From Pseudomonas sp. PA15(2017) (lineage in GTDB: Bacteria > Pseudomonadota > Gammaproteobacteria > Pseudomonadales > Pseudomonadaceae), in NCBI RefSeq assembly GCF_001945395.1, contig NZ_MSXV01000045.1, positions 1 to 42,138 of the forward strand: 42,138 nt of DNA, read 5' to 3'. Position 1 is the first letter of the stretch. The number at the start of each line of letters is the position of its first letter. Positions 21,607 to 30,466 of the stretch are shown one piece after another. The position numbers and the translations under genes were made by a program. The notes beneath the pieces are model-generated. The model searched no databases. It had not been told where the DNA came from and saw only the letters and a list, made by a program, of their open reading frames with translations.

Positions 21607-23004
21607 ATGCTGAAAAAGCTGTTCAAGTCCTTTCGCTCGCCGCTGCGCCGTGCGCACCAGCCCCACAGCACGCCGCACGTGCTGAACACCAACCAGCACC
21701 CGATCCAGCGCGGGCAGATCAGCCGCCACGCCATCAGCGTGGTGGAGCGCCTGCAAAACGCCGGCTACGAGGCCTATCTGGTTGGCGGCTGCGTGCGCGA
21801 CCTGCTGCTGGGCATCGAGCCCAAGGATTTCGACGTCGCCACCAGCGCCACGCCGGAGCAAGTGCGGGCCGAGTTTCGCAATGCACGGGTGATCGGTCGC
21901 CGTTTCAAGCTGGTGCATGTGCACTTCGGCCGCGAGATCATCGAAACCGCCACGTTCCGCGCCAATCATCCGGAGGGCGACGAGGAAGAGAACAGCAACC
22001 AGTCCTCGCGCAACGAGAGCGGTCGCATCCTGCGTGACAACGTGTACGGCACTCTGGAAGACGACGCCCAGCGCCGCGATTTCACCATCAACGCGCTGTA
22101 CTACGATCCGGTTTCCGAGCGGATTCTCGACTACGCCAACGGCATGCACGACATCCGCAACAACTTGGTGCGGCTGATCGGCAACCCGACTCAGCGCTAC
22201 CAGGAAGACCCGGTGCGCATGCTGCGCGCCGTGCGTTTCGCCGCCAAGCTGGACTTCGACATCGAGAAGCACAGCGCCGACCCGATCCACGACCTGGCGC
22301 ACCTGCTGGGTGGCATCCCGGCCGCGCGGCTGTTCGATGAAGTGCTCAAGCTGTTCCTCAGCGGCTACGCCATCTACACCTATGATCTGCTGGTCGATTA
22401 CGGCCTGTTCGGCCAACTGTTCCCGGCCAGTGCCGCGGCGCTGCGCCAGAACCCGGAATACACCGACACGCTGATTCGCAACGCCCTGGACAACACCGAC
22501 CTGCGCATCCAGCAAGGCAAGCCGGTCACCCCGGCCTTCCTGTTCGCCGCCCTGCTCTGGCCGGCCCTGCCGGCGCGGGTGATCCGCCTTCAGGAGCGTG
22601 GCATGCCGGCCATCCCGGCCATGCAGGAAGCGGCCCACGAGTTGATCGCCGAGCAGTGCCAGCGCATCGCCGTGCCGAAACGCTTCACCCTGCCGATCCG
22701 CGAGATCTGGGACATGCAGGAACGCCTGCCACGGCGCAGCGGCAAGCGCGCCGATCTGCTGCTGGAAAACCCGCGCTTCCGAGCCGGTTACGACTTCCTG
22801 CTGCTGCGCGAAAGCGCCGGCGAGGAAACCGGCGGCCTGGGCGACTGGTGGACCGAGTATCAGGACGCCAGCGACAACGACCGCCGGGTGATGATCCGCA
22901 ACCTGTCGGGCAAGGACGAGCCCGGCAGCGCGCCGCGCAAACGTCGTCGCAGCGGTGGCGCCAAGCGCAAGCGCGCGCCTCAGAACGGCGGCGCCGGCGA
23001 GTAA
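21607..23004 (+). CDS. pcnB: Poly(A) polymerase I
   Basis: Adds 3' poly(A) tails to RNA and so marks it for decay by the degradosome. The 465-residue product belongs to the class II nucleotidyltransferase family: the active-site motif LVGGCVRDLLLGIEPKDFDV holds the catalytic DxD carboxylates, and RRDFTINALYYDP and the neck/body RYQEDPVRMLRAVRFAAKL follow. The C-terminus is a basic tail (KRRRSGGAKRKRA) suited to RNA binding. The ATG at 21607 gives MLKKLFKSFRSPLRRA, whereas the longer frame from 21481 runs into the crcZ terminator and is rejected. It is followed at three bases by folK, the order cbrB-crcZ-pcnB-folK-panB. Confidence 0.95.
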   Translation: MLKKLFKSFRSPLRRAHQPHSTPHVLNTNQHPIQRGQISRHAISVVERLQNAGYEAYLVGGCVRDLLLGIEPKDFDVATSATPEQVRAEFRNARVIGRRFKLVHVHFGREIIETATFRANHPEGDEEENSNQSSRNESGRILRDNVYGTLEDDAQRRDFTINALYYDPVSERILDYANGMHDIRNNLVRLIGNPTQRYQEDPVRMLRAVRFAAKLDFDIEKHSADPIHDLAHLLGGIPAARLFDEVLKLFLSGYAIYTYDLLVDYGLFGQLFPASAAALRQNPEYTDTLIRNALDNTDLRIQQGKPVTPAFLFAALLWPALPARVIRLQERGMPAIPAMQEAAHELIAEQCQRIAVPKRFTLPIREIWDMQERLPRRSGKRADLLLENPRFRAGYDFLLLRESAGEETGGLGDWWTEYQDASDNDRRVMIRNLSGKDEPGSAPRKRRRSGGAKRKRAPQNGGAGE

Positions 23005-23007
23005 GTG

Positions 23008-23490
23008 ATGGAACGCGTCTATATCGGCCTGGGCAGCAACCTGGCCGACCCCGCCGAACAACTGCGCCAGGCACTGGCGGCACTCGAGCAGTTGCCGCAC
23101 ACGCGCCTGGCCGCAACGTCCTCTTTCTACGCCAGCGACTCGTTGCTGCCCGGCCAGCCCCGTTACACCAATGCCGTCGCGGCGCTGGATACCGGGTTGC
23201 AACCGCTGCAGCTACTCGATGCGCTACAGGCCATCGAGCAGGATCAGGGCCGAGAGCGCAGCGAGCGCTGGGGGCCGCGCACCCTGGATCTGGACATCGT
23301 GCTGTTCGGCCAAAGGCTGATCGACGAGCCGCGCCTGCGCGTGCCGCACTACCACATGCATGCCCGCGCGTTCGTGCTCTATCCCCTGGCCGAGATCGCC
23401 AGCGAAGACCTGCAACTGCCCGACGGTCGCCCACTGAGCGAACTACTGGCAGCCTGTCCATTCGAGGGCCTGGAGCGCCTGCTGCCCTGA
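23008..23490 (+). CDS. folK: HPPK, 6-hydroxymethyl-7,8-dihydropterin pyrophosphokinase
   Basis: Transfers pyrophosphate from ATP to hydroxymethyldihydropterin in folate synthesis. The 160-residue product starts MERVYIGLGSNLADPAEQLR and carries the HPPK signature RWGPRTLDLDIVLFG, with both metal-binding aspartates, and LRVPHYHMHARAFVLYPLAE. An in-frame GTG at 23005 abuts the pcnB stop, but the ATG at 23008 is preferred. It is probably co-transcribed with pcnB (three-base spacing). Confidence 0.95.
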   Translation: MERVYIGLGSNLADPAEQLRQALAALEQLPHTRLAATSSFYASDSLLPGQPRYTNAVAALDTGLQPLQLLDALQAIEQDQGRERSERWGPRTLDLDIVLFGQRLIDEPRLRVPHYHMHARAFVLYPLAEIASEDLQLPDGRPLSELLAACPFEGLERLLP

Positions 23491-23510
23491 TGCGCCGAGC
23501 ACCCAGCCAG

Positions 23511-23700
23511 CGGTAACGGCGTAACAGCGCGGTAACACATTCGATTGACTTGCGCCGTTGCCATCGGGACTATAGCCACCCATTGCCCCCTGCCGGGGCC
23601 ACATTGAAGCAGCGCTGCTGCCCCTTCGATGCCAACGTGAACCTGCTCAACGAGAGCCTGCCCGAACAGGCCCGCACAGGTTCCGAGTGAGGATACGTTC
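23511..23700 (+). promoter_or_regulatory. panB upstream region: GTAAC repeats, candidate promoter, structured leader
   Basis: Three GTAAC copies lie at 23513-23517, 23521-23525 and 23532-23536. TTGACT at 23545-23550 is a good -35 box, followed 20 bases on by TATAGC (23571-23576), so the spacing is long. The presumed leader (about 23580-23700) is hairpin-rich: GCCCC/GGGGC near 23585-23600, AGCAG/CTGCT near 23609-23620, and a nested pair GAACCTG (23639-23645)/CAGGTTC (23677-23683) enclosing GCCTG (23656-23660)/CAGGC (23667-23671). GAGG precedes the ATG. A regulatory leader is possible but not shown. Confidence 0.45.
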
Positions 23701-24501
23701 ATGCCTGATGTAACCCTGACCACCCTGCGAGCGCTCAAGCAGAAGGGTGAAAAAATCACCATGTTGACCTGTTACGACGCCACCTTTGCCGATGCCTGCA
23801 GCAAGGCCGGCGTTGAGGTGCTGCTGATCGGTGACTCACTGGGCATGGTGCTGCAGGGGCACGACAGCACCCTGCCAGTGAGCATGGCCGATACCGTCTA
23901 CCACACCGCCAGCGTCAAGCGCGGCAACGCCGGCGCACTGATCGTCGCCGACCTGCCGTTCATGGCCAACGCCACCCTGGAGCAGACCCTGCACAACTCG
24001 GGCCTGCTGATGCAGGCTGGTGCTCACATGGTCAAGGTCGAAGGCGCCGCCTGGTTGGCCGAGTCGATCAGCAAACTGGCCGAACGTGGCGTGCCGGTTT
24101 GCGCGCACATGGGCCTGACGCCCCAGGCGGTGAACATCCTCGGTGGCTACAAGGTGCAGGGCCGCGAGCACAACCAGGCGCGCCAGATGGTTGCCGATGC
24201 CGTCGCCCTGGAGCAGGCCGGCGCCGCCATGCTGCTACTCGAATGCGTGCCGAGCGACCTGGCGGGTGAAATCGCCCGTGCGGTGAAGGTGCCGGTGATC
24301 GGCATCGGTGCCGGCCCGCAAACCGACGGCCAGGTGCTGGTGCTGCACGACATGCTCGGCCTGTCGCTCAGCGGCCGGGTGCCGAAATTCGTGAAGAACT
24401 TCATGGGCGGCCAGGCGAGCATCCAGGGCGCCCTCGCCGCCTACGTCGCCGAGGTCAAGGCGGTGAGCTTCCCGGCTGCCGAGCACGGATTCTCCGCATG
24501 A
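23701..24501 (+). CDS. panB: 3-methyl-2-oxobutanoate hydroxymethyltransferase
   Basis: First enzyme of the pantoate branch: transfers a hydroxymethyl group from methylene-THF to alpha-ketoisovalerate, giving ketopantoate. The 266-residue TIM-barrel protein has the family motifs [40 protein letters not shown] (metal-binding Asp), [29 protein letters not shown] and [11 protein letters not shown]. Length is normal. GAGG is eight bases before the ATG. It overlaps panC by four bases (ATGA, 24498-24501), so the two are translationally coupled. Confidence 0.97.
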   Translation: MPDVTLTTLRALKQKGEKITMLTCYDATFADACSKAGVEVLLIGDSLGMVLQGHDSTLPVSMADTVYHTASVKRGNAGALIVADLPFMANATLEQTLHNSGLLMQAGAHMVKVEGAAWLAESISKLAERGVPVCAHMGLTPQAVNILGGYKVQGREHNQARQMVADAVALEQAGAAMLLLECVPSDLAGEIARAVKVPVIGIGAGPQTDGQVLVLHDMLGLSLSGRVPKFVKNFMGGQASIQGALAAYVAEVKAVSFPAAEHGFSA

Positions 24502-25358
24502 ACACCGTCAAGACCGTGCGCGAGCTGCGCGCCGCCGTGGCTCAGGCCCGCCAGGAAAGCAAGCAGATCGGCCTGGTGCCGACCATGGGCAACCTGCACG
24601 CCGGCCACGCCGCGCTGGTGGAAAAAGCCGCCCAGCGCACCGATTTCGTGGTCGCCAGCATCTTCGTCAACCCGATGCAGTTCGGCCCGGCCGAGGATCT
24701 CGACAAGTACCCACGCACCTTGCAGGCTGACCAGCAGCGCCTGATCGACGCGGGCTGCCACCTGCTGTTTCACCCTGGCGTCGAGGAGATGTATCCCGGC
24801 GGCATGGGCGAGCAGACGCGCGTCAGTGTGCCTGGCGTTTCCGAAGGGCTGTGCGGCGCCAGTCGCCCGGGGCACTTCGAAGGCGTGGCCACGGTGGTCA
24901 CCAAGCTGTTCAACATGGTGCAGCCGGATCTGGCGGTGTTCGGCCAGAAGGACTTCCAGCAACTGGCGGTGATCCGCACGATGGTGCGCGACCTGAACAT
25001 GCCGATCCAGATCATCGGCGAGCCGACGGTACGCGCCGAGAGCGGCCTGGCGCTGTCCTCGCGCAACGGCTACCTCAGCGACGAGCAGCGCGAGACCGCC
25101 AGCGTGCTCTATCGTTCGCTCAAGCACATCGCCGGGGCCATCCAGGGCGGCGCACGCGATGTGCCGGAACTGCTTGCCGACGCCCAGCGCCAGCATGCCG
25201 CCGCAGGCCTGCGCGCCGATTACCTGGAAGTGCGCGAGGCTCAGAGCCTGCGCGCGGTCAGCCCTGGTGATCGCGAGCTGGTGGTGCTGGTGGCGGCTTA
25301 TCTGGGTAACACCCGGCTGATCGATAACTTGAGTTTCACCCTGGATCAGGGCTACTGA
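24498..25358 (+). CDS. panC: Pantothenate synthetase
   Basis: Condenses pantoate with beta-alanine using ATP to give pantothenate. The 286-residue product has the nucleotidyltransferase-like HIGH-type motif within [19 protein letters not shown], the pantoate site [40 protein letters not shown] and the KMSKS-like [13 protein letters not shown]. Length is normal. A terminator follows 23 bases after its stop, so panBC is a closed two-gene unit. The usual next gene panD, which makes the beta-alanine substrate, is absent from this locus. Confidence 0.97.
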   Translation: MNTVKTVRELRAAVAQARQESKQIGLVPTMGNLHAGHAALVEKAAQRTDFVVASIFVNPMQFGPAEDLDKYPRTLQADQQRLIDAGCHLLFHPGVEEMYPGGMGEQTRVSVPGVSEGLCGASRPGHFEGVATVVTKLFNMVQPDLAVFGQKDFQQLAVIRTMVRDLNMPIQIIGEPTVRAESGLALSSRNGYLSDEQRETASVLYRSLKHIAGAIQGGARDVPELLADAQRQHAAAGLRADYLEVREAQSLRAVSPGDRELVVLVAAYLGNTRLIDNLSFTLDQGY

Positions 25359-25381
25359 AATCCCTCTGCACGCGTACACTG

Positions 25382-25410
25382 AAAAGCCCGGACGATCTGC
25401 CGGGCTTTTT
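25382..25410 (+). terminator. Intrinsic terminator of panBC
   Basis: AAAAGCCCGG (25382-25391) and CCGGGCTTTT (25400-25409) form a perfect 10-bp stem with an eight-base loop and a T run. Confidence 0.93.
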
Positions 25411-25454
25411 AATGCCCGAATCATCGCCAACCGAAGCCTCAACAAGGAAGCCCC

Positions 25455-27119
25455 ATGGCGTACCACCGTCAGCCGCTCGATGTTCTCGCCCTACCCACCT
25501 GGCAGGCGTTGCAACAGCACCGCCAGGCCATGCAGCACTTCAGCATGCGCGATGCCTTCGCCGGCAATGCGCGGCGTTTCGAGCAGTTCTCGCTGAGCAG
25601 TTGCGGGCTGTTTCTCGACTATTCGAAGAACCTCGCCAGCGACGAGACCATTGCCCTGCTGATGGCCCTGGCCCGCGAAGTCGGCCTGGAGCAGTCGATC
25701 CGCGCCATGTTCGACGGCGAGAAACTCAATGCTTCGGAAGGCCGCCCGGCGCTGCACACCGCCCTGCGTCGGCCATTGGGCGACAAGGTATTGGTCGATG
25801 GCGTGGACGTGATGCCCCAGGTGCAGCGCGTGCTGCAGCAGATGACCGAACTGGTCGGGCGCATTCACAGCGGCCTGTGGCGCGGCTTCACCGAAAAGCC
25901 GATCACCGATGTGGTGAACATCGGCATCGGCGGCTCTTTCCTCGGCCCGCAGCTGGTCTCCGAGGCGCTGCTGCCGTTCGCCCAGCGCGGCGTGCGCTGC
26001 CATTACCTGGCCAATATCGACGGCAGCGAATTCCACGAGCTGTCGGCCAAGCTGCAAGCCGAAACCACTCTGTTCATCGTTTCGTCGAAATCCTTCGGCA
26101 CCCTGGAAACCCTCAAGAATGCACAGGCCGCGCGCGGCTGGTACCTGGCCCAGGGCGGCTCGGAAGCCGAGCTGTACCGGCACTTCATCGCCGTGTCGAG
26201 CAACCGCGAGGCAGCGGTGAGTTTCGGCATCCGCGAGGAAAACATCTTCCCGATGTGGGACTGGGTCGGCGGGCGTTATTCGCTGTGGTCGGCCATCGGC
26301 TTGCCGATCGCCCTGTCCATCGGCATGTCCAACTTCAAGGAGCTGCTGGCTGGGGCCTACAGCATGGACATGCACTTCAAGACCGCGCCGTTCGAGGAGA
26401 ACATGCCGGTGCTGATGGCCCTGCTGGGTATCTGGTACGGCAATTTCTGGGATGCCCAAAGCCAGGCGATCCTGCCGTACGATCACTACCTGCGCAACAT
26501 CACCAAGCACCTGCAGCAGCTGGACATGGAGTCCAACGGCAAGAGCGTGCGCCAGGACGGCAGCCCGGTCAGCGGCGCCACCGGCCCGGTGATCTGGGGC
26601 GGCGTGGGCTGTAACGGCCAGCACGCCTATCACCAGTTGCTGCACCAGGGCAGCCAATTGATCCCAGCGGACTTCATCGTGCCGGTGGTAAGCTTCAACC
26701 CGGTCGCCGACCACCACCAGTGGCTGTACGCCAACTGCCTGTCGCAGAGCCAGGCGCTGATGCTCGGCAAGTCCCGCGAGGAAGCGCAAGCCGAGCTGCG
26801 CGCCAAGGGCATGGGCGAGGACGACGTGCAGCGCCTGGCGCCGCACAAGGTGATTCCTGGCAACCGGCCGAGCAACACCCTGGTGCTGGAGCGCATCAGC
26901 CCGCGTCGCCTCGGCGCACTGGTGGCGCTGTACGAGCACAAGGTGTTCGCCCAGAGCGCTATCTGGGGCATCAACGCCTTCGACCAGTGGGGCGTGGAGC
27001 TCGGCAAGGAACTGGGCAAGGGCGTCTACTCGCGCATGGTCGGTAGCGAGCCGAGCGCCGCGGAAGACGGCTCTACCCAGGGCCTGATCAACTACTTCCG
27101 CGGGCGCCACCGCGGTTGA
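25455..27119 (+). CDS. pgi: Glucose-6-phosphate isomerase
   Basis: Interconverts glucose-6-phosphate and fructose-6-phosphate; in pseudomonads it mainly serves hexose cycling and polysaccharide synthesis. The 554-residue product has the family signatures [54 protein letters not shown], the catalytic Glu/His/Lys regions NGKSVRQDG and [17 protein letters not shown], and [20 protein letters not shown] with the late Lys-containing [13 protein letters not shown]. Length matches the family. AAGGAAG precedes the ATG. It is separated from panC by a terminator and from acs by a MITE-like element. Confidence 0.97.
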   Translation: MAYHRQPLDVLALPTWQALQQHRQAMQHFSMRDAFAGNARRFEQFSLSSCGLFLDYSKNLASDETIALLMALAREVGLEQSIRAMFDGEKLNASEGRPALHTALRRPLGDKVLVDGVDVMPQVQRVLQQMTELVGRIHSGLWRGFTEKPITDVVNIGIGGSFLGPQLVSEALLPFAQRGVRCHYLANIDGSEFHELSAKLQAETTLFIVSSKSFGTLETLKNAQAARGWYLAQGGSEAELYRHFIAVSSNREAAVSFGIREENIFPMWDWVGGRYSLWSAIGLPIALSIGMSNFKELLAGAYSMDMHFKTAPFEENMPVLMALLGIWYGNFWDAQSQAILPYDHYLRNITKHLQQLDMESNGKSVRQDGSPVSGATGPVIWGGVGCNGQHAYHQLLHQGSQLIPADFIVPVVSFNPVADHHQWLYANCLSQSQALMLGKSREEAQAELRAKGMGEDDVQRLAPHKVIPGNRPSNTLVLERISPRRLGALVALYEHKVFAQSAIWGINAFDQWGVELGKELGKGVYSRMVGSEPSAAEDGSTQGLINYFRGRHRG

Positions 27120-27203
27120 GCAGGATTGCAGGCGCCCGGCAACGGACGCCGGCAATCCGCTGCACCCTCGCCCTAAAACTTGGCTGCTACCCTTAGTGTC
27201 GAT

Positions 27204-27361
27204 TGGGTGTCTCTAAAAACGTTGGCGAGGCAGTCAGCGCAAGGCAAAAACAGGCGAAAAAGCGGAGTGTACGAGCTGTACATGAGCATTTTGATTGGAC
27301 TCGCATCCGAGCCTGTTTTTAACGCCGCGCTGACAACGCAGGTAGTTTTTAGAGGCGCCCA
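27204..27361. repeat. MITE-like inverted-repeat element between pgi and acs
   Basis: Terminal inverted repeats of 17 bp with two mismatches: TGGGTGTCTCTAAAAAC (27204-27220) and the complement of 27345-27361. Imperfect symmetry continues inward, with GTCAGCGC and AAAAACAGGC present in both arms (27233-27254 and 27311-27333). The centre has TGTAC-GAGCT-GTACA (27268-27282). The 158-bp element has no credible gene. Its right end lies about ten bases from the acs Hfq motif. No flanking duplication is obvious. It is probably a non-autonomous mobile element; its family is not identified. Confidence 0.75.
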
Positions 27362-27370
27362 TGCGGATAT

Positions 27371-27378
27371 AACAACAA
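27371..27378 (+). promoter_or_regulatory. Hfq/Crc-type CA motif in the acs leader
   Basis: AACAACAA (27371-27378) is a perfect AANAANAA motif overlapping the ribosome-binding segment (AAAGGG, 27377-27382) and 12 bases before the acs ATG. Motifs of this kind let Hfq with Crc block translation during catabolite repression. Regulation is inferred from sequence. Confidence 0.65.
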
Positions 27379-27390
27379 AGGGTACCCGCC

Positions 27391-29328
27391 ATGTCTCTTC
27401 CTCACCGCTATCCCGTCAGCGACGCCGCCCGCCAGCGTACGCACCTCGACGCCGCCGCCTACCAACGCCTCTACCGCCAGTCGGTCGACGACCCACAGAC
27501 CTTTTGGGGCGAGCAGGCCGAGGCTTTTCTCGACTGGTTCAAACCCTGGGACGACGTCTGCAGTGGCAGCCTGAGCAAGGGTGACATCCGCTGGTTCTCC
27601 GGCGGCCAGCTGAACATCAGCCACAACTGCATCGACCGCCACCTGGCCACGCGTGGCGACCAGGTCGCGCTGATCTGGGAAGGCGACGACCCGAAGGATT
27701 CGGCCTCCATCACCTACAAGCAGTTGCACGAGCAGGTCTGCCGCTTGGCCAACGTGCTCAAGAAGCGCGGCGTGAAGAAAGGCGACCGGGTGTGCATCTA
27801 CATGCCGATGGTGCCCGAGGCGGCCTACGCCATGCTCGCCTGCACGCGCATCGGCACCGTGCATTCGGTGGTATTCGGCGGCTTCTCGCCGGACGCGCTG
27901 CGCGACCGCATTCTCGACGCCGACTGCCGTACGGTGATCACCGCCGACGAAGCGGTACGCGGTGGCAAGCTGATCCCGCTCAAGCGCAACGTCGACAAGG
28001 CCATGGCGAGCTGCCCCAAGGTGTCCACCGTGCTGGTGGTGAAACGCACCGGCAACGCGGTCGGCTGGGATGAGAAGCGCGACCTCTGGTACGGCGAGGC
28101 CGTGCAGCAGGTAGACGCCGACTGCCCCGCCGAGCCGATGGATGCCGAGGACCCGCTGTTCATTCTCTACACCTCGGGTAGCACCGGCAAGCCCAAGGGC
28201 GTGCTGCACAGCACCGCCGGCTACCTGCTGCAGGCAGCGATGACCCACAAGTACGTGTTCGACTACCACGACGGTGACATCTACTGGTGTACTGCCGATG
28301 TCGGCTGGGTCACCGGGCACAGCTACATCGTCTACGGCCCGCTGGCCAACGGCGCCACCAGCCTGATCTTCGAGGGTGTGCCCAACTACCCGGATACCTC
28401 GCGCTTCTGGCAGGTGATCGACAAGCACCAGGTGAACATCTTCTACACCGCGCCGACCGCCCTGCGCGCGCTGATGCGCGAGGGCGAGGCGCCGGTGAAG
28501 AAAACCTCGCGCAGCAGCCTGCGCCTGCTCGGCAGCGTCGGTGAGCCGATCAACCCGGAGGCCTGGGAGTGGTACTTCAAGGTGGTCGGCGAGCAGCGCT
28601 GCCCCATCGTCGACACCTGGTGGCAGACCGAAACCGGCGCCATCATGATCACCCCGCTGCCCGGTGCCACCGATCTCAAGCCGGGCTCGGCGACGCGGCC
28701 GTTCTTCGGCGTGCAGCCGGTACTGCTCGACGAACAGGGCAAGGAAATCGACGGCCCGGGCGCCGGCGTGCTGGCGATCAAGGCCAGCTGGCCGGGCCAG
28801 ATCCGCAGCGTGTATGGCGATCACAAGCGCATGCTGGAAACCTACTTCACCGCCTACCCTGGCTACTATTTCAGCGGTGACGGCGCGCGTCGCGACGAGG
28901 ATGGCTACTGGTGGATCACCGGGCGCATCGACGATGTGATCAACGTCTCCGGCCACCGCATCGGTACCGCCGAGGTGGAAAGCGCCCTGGTGCTGCACGA
29001 CGCCGTGGCCGAGGCCGCCGTGGTCGGCTACCCCCATGACGTCAAGGGCCAGGGCATCTACGCCTTCGTCACCACCATGAACGGCGTGGAGCCGAGCGAC
29101 GAATTGAAGAAGGAGTTGCTCAGCCTGGTCGGCAAGGAAATCGGCAGCTTCGCCAAGCCGGAACTGATCCAGTGGGCGCCGGGCCTGCCGAAGACCCGCT
29201 CGGGCAAGATCATGCGGCGCATCTTGCGCAAGATCGCCTGCAACGAGCTGGACACCCTGGGCGACACCTCGACCCTGGCCGATCCGGCGGTGGTCGACAG
29301 CCTGGTGGCCGAGCGACTCAACACCTGA
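27391..29328 (+). CDS. acs: Acetyl-CoA synthetase
   Basis: Activates acetate through acetyl-AMP to acetyl-CoA; needed for growth on acetate, ethanol and similar sources. The 645-residue ANL-superfamily enzyme has the P-loop-like [55 protein letters not shown], the hinge-region [40 protein letters not shown] and the C-terminal [12 protein letters not shown], whose Lys606 is the residue acetylated to inactivate this family. Length is normal. The perfect CA motif just before the start suggests Crc/Hfq control. The MITE lies directly upstream, so the promoter is probably within or across that element. Confidence 0.97.
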   Translation: MSLPHRYPVSDAARQRTHLDAAAYQRLYRQSVDDPQTFWGEQAEAFLDWFKPWDDVCSGSLSKGDIRWFSGGQLNISHNCIDRHLATRGDQVALIWEGDDPKDSASITYKQLHEQVCRLANVLKKRGVKKGDRVCIYMPMVPEAAYAMLACTRIGTVHSVVFGGFSPDALRDRILDADCRTVITADEAVRGGKLIPLKRNVDKAMASCPKVSTVLVVKRTGNAVGWDEKRDLWYGEAVQQVDADCPAEPMDAEDPLFILYTSGSTGKPKGVLHSTAGYLLQAAMTHKYVFDYHDGDIYWCTADVGWVTGHSYIVYGPLANGATSLIFEGVPNYPDTSRFWQVIDKHQVNIFYTAPTALRALMREGEAPVKKTSRSSLRLLGSVGEPINPEAWEWYFKVVGEQRCPIVDTWWQTETGAIMITPLPGATDLKPGSATRPFFGVQPVLLDEQGKEIDGPGAGVLAIKASWPGQIRSVYGDHKRMLETYFTAYPGYYFSGDGARRDEDGYWWITGRIDDVINVSGHRIGTAEVESALVLHDAVAEAAVVGYPHDVKGQGIYAFVTTMNGVEPSDELKKELLSLVGKEIGSFAKPELIQWAPGLPKTRSGKIMRRILRKIACNELDTLGDTSTLADPAVVDSLVAERLNT

Positions 29329-29470
29329 CCAACGCGCCCCGGTATCGTCGCGCTCGTCCACAGGCTACGTCCATCAGCGCTGTAGCCCAGTGGCGAGCGC
29401 CGCGATACCCGGAGCACGCTCAAACCAACCTCGGCTTGTGGCCGGCATTCGCGCGCATTAGGCTCGCGCC

Positions 29471-30346
29471 ATGGAAATTATCCGCCGCCGTATCGAACGC
29501 CAGGTGCTCAGTCTCAGTGGCATCTCCCTCGGCCAGATCGACTTCGAGAATCCCAAAGGCGACCCCGGCCTGTTCGGCCCGGACGCCGTGTGCTGGCGCA
29601 TCCACGGCGACTTCACCAGCATGCTGATCGGCGGTATCACCGCCCTGCTGCTGCAGGCCCTGCACCCGCTGGCACTGGCCGGCGTGTGGGATCACTCCAA
29701 TTTCCGCGAAGACCTGCTCGGCCGCCTGCGCCGCACCGGCCAGTTCGTATCCGGCACCACCTTCGCCAGCCGGGCCGACGCCGACTGGCTGATCGACAAG
29801 GTCAGGCGCATTCACCTGCACGTGGTCGGCACCGCGCCGGATGGCCGCCGGTACAGCGCCAGCGATCCCGAGCTGCTGACCTGGGTGCACGTGGCCGAGG
29901 TGCACAGCTTTCTGCAGGCCCACCTGCGTTACCTCGACCCCGAGATGAGTGGCGCCGATCAGGATCGCTACTACGCCGAGATCGCGCTGGTGGCCGAGCG
30001 GCTGGGCGCGCGCGGCGTACCTCGCAACCGGGTACAGATGGACAGCTACCTGCAGCGCATGCGAGGCCAGTTGCTGTGCGACGAACGCTCGCGGGAAATC
30101 CTGCGCATCCTGCTGGCAGCGCCCGCACCCAGCCGGCTGGCTGCACCGGTGGGCAAGCTGTTCATGCAGGCCGGCATCGACCTGCTGCCTGACTGGGCCC
30201 AGCAGATGCTCGACCAACCCATGACGCCGCTGCGCAGCCGCCTGGTACGCAGCGGCGTGCATGGCATCGCGCCGATCATTCGCTGGGCGGTGCGCAGTGG
30301 TTCGCTGCACCGATCGCGTGTTCGTATGGGCCTGCCGCCGTATTGA
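29471..30346 (+). CDS. DUF2236 (MpaB-type oxygenase family) protein
   Basis: A 291-residue protein of the DUF2236 family, which includes the MpaB/latex-clearing-type heme oxygenases. Family features are ALLLQALHPLALAGVWDHSN, containing the conserved His and Trp, GRLRRTGQFVSGTTF, WVHVAEVHSFLQAHLRY with further His residues, and a helical C-terminus. The conserved histidines could bind heme; the substrate is unknown. The start GCC-ATG lacks a strong ribosome site. It follows acs by 142 bases with no clear terminator, so co-transcription with acs is possible but unproven. Confidence 0.85.
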   Translation: MEIIRRRIERQVLSLSGISLGQIDFENPKGDPGLFGPDAVCWRIHGDFTSMLIGGITALLLQALHPLALAGVWDHSNFREDLLGRLRRTGQFVSGTTFASRADADWLIDKVRRIHLHVVGTAPDGRRYSASDPELLTWVHVAEVHSFLQAHLRYLDPEMSGADQDRYYAEIALVAERLGARGVPRNRVQMDSYLQRMRGQLLCDERSREILRILLAAPAPSRLAAPVGKLFMQAGIDLLPDWAQQMLDQPMTPLRSRLVRSGVHGIAPIIRWAVRSGSLHRSRVRMGLPPY

Positions 30347-30466
30347 GAACCCGCTCGAGGCCCGGCGCACCAGTCGGGCAATCAACGCCGCAGCGCCGAC
30401 GCTCAGCGGGCATTTAGCGATTGCGAGGGTGGTAGACTGCGCGCCCCTTTTCTACGAGTCGCTGCC

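Noticed and set aside
25441..25450. AACAAGGAAG before pgi as an Hfq/Crc motif
   Set aside because: Only two of three AAN units fit, and the sequence is better explained as the AAGGAAG ribosome site.
27180..27584. Frame running through the MITE into acs
   Set aside because: It crosses the inverted repeats and then reads acs in the wrong frame; no homology-like features are seen.
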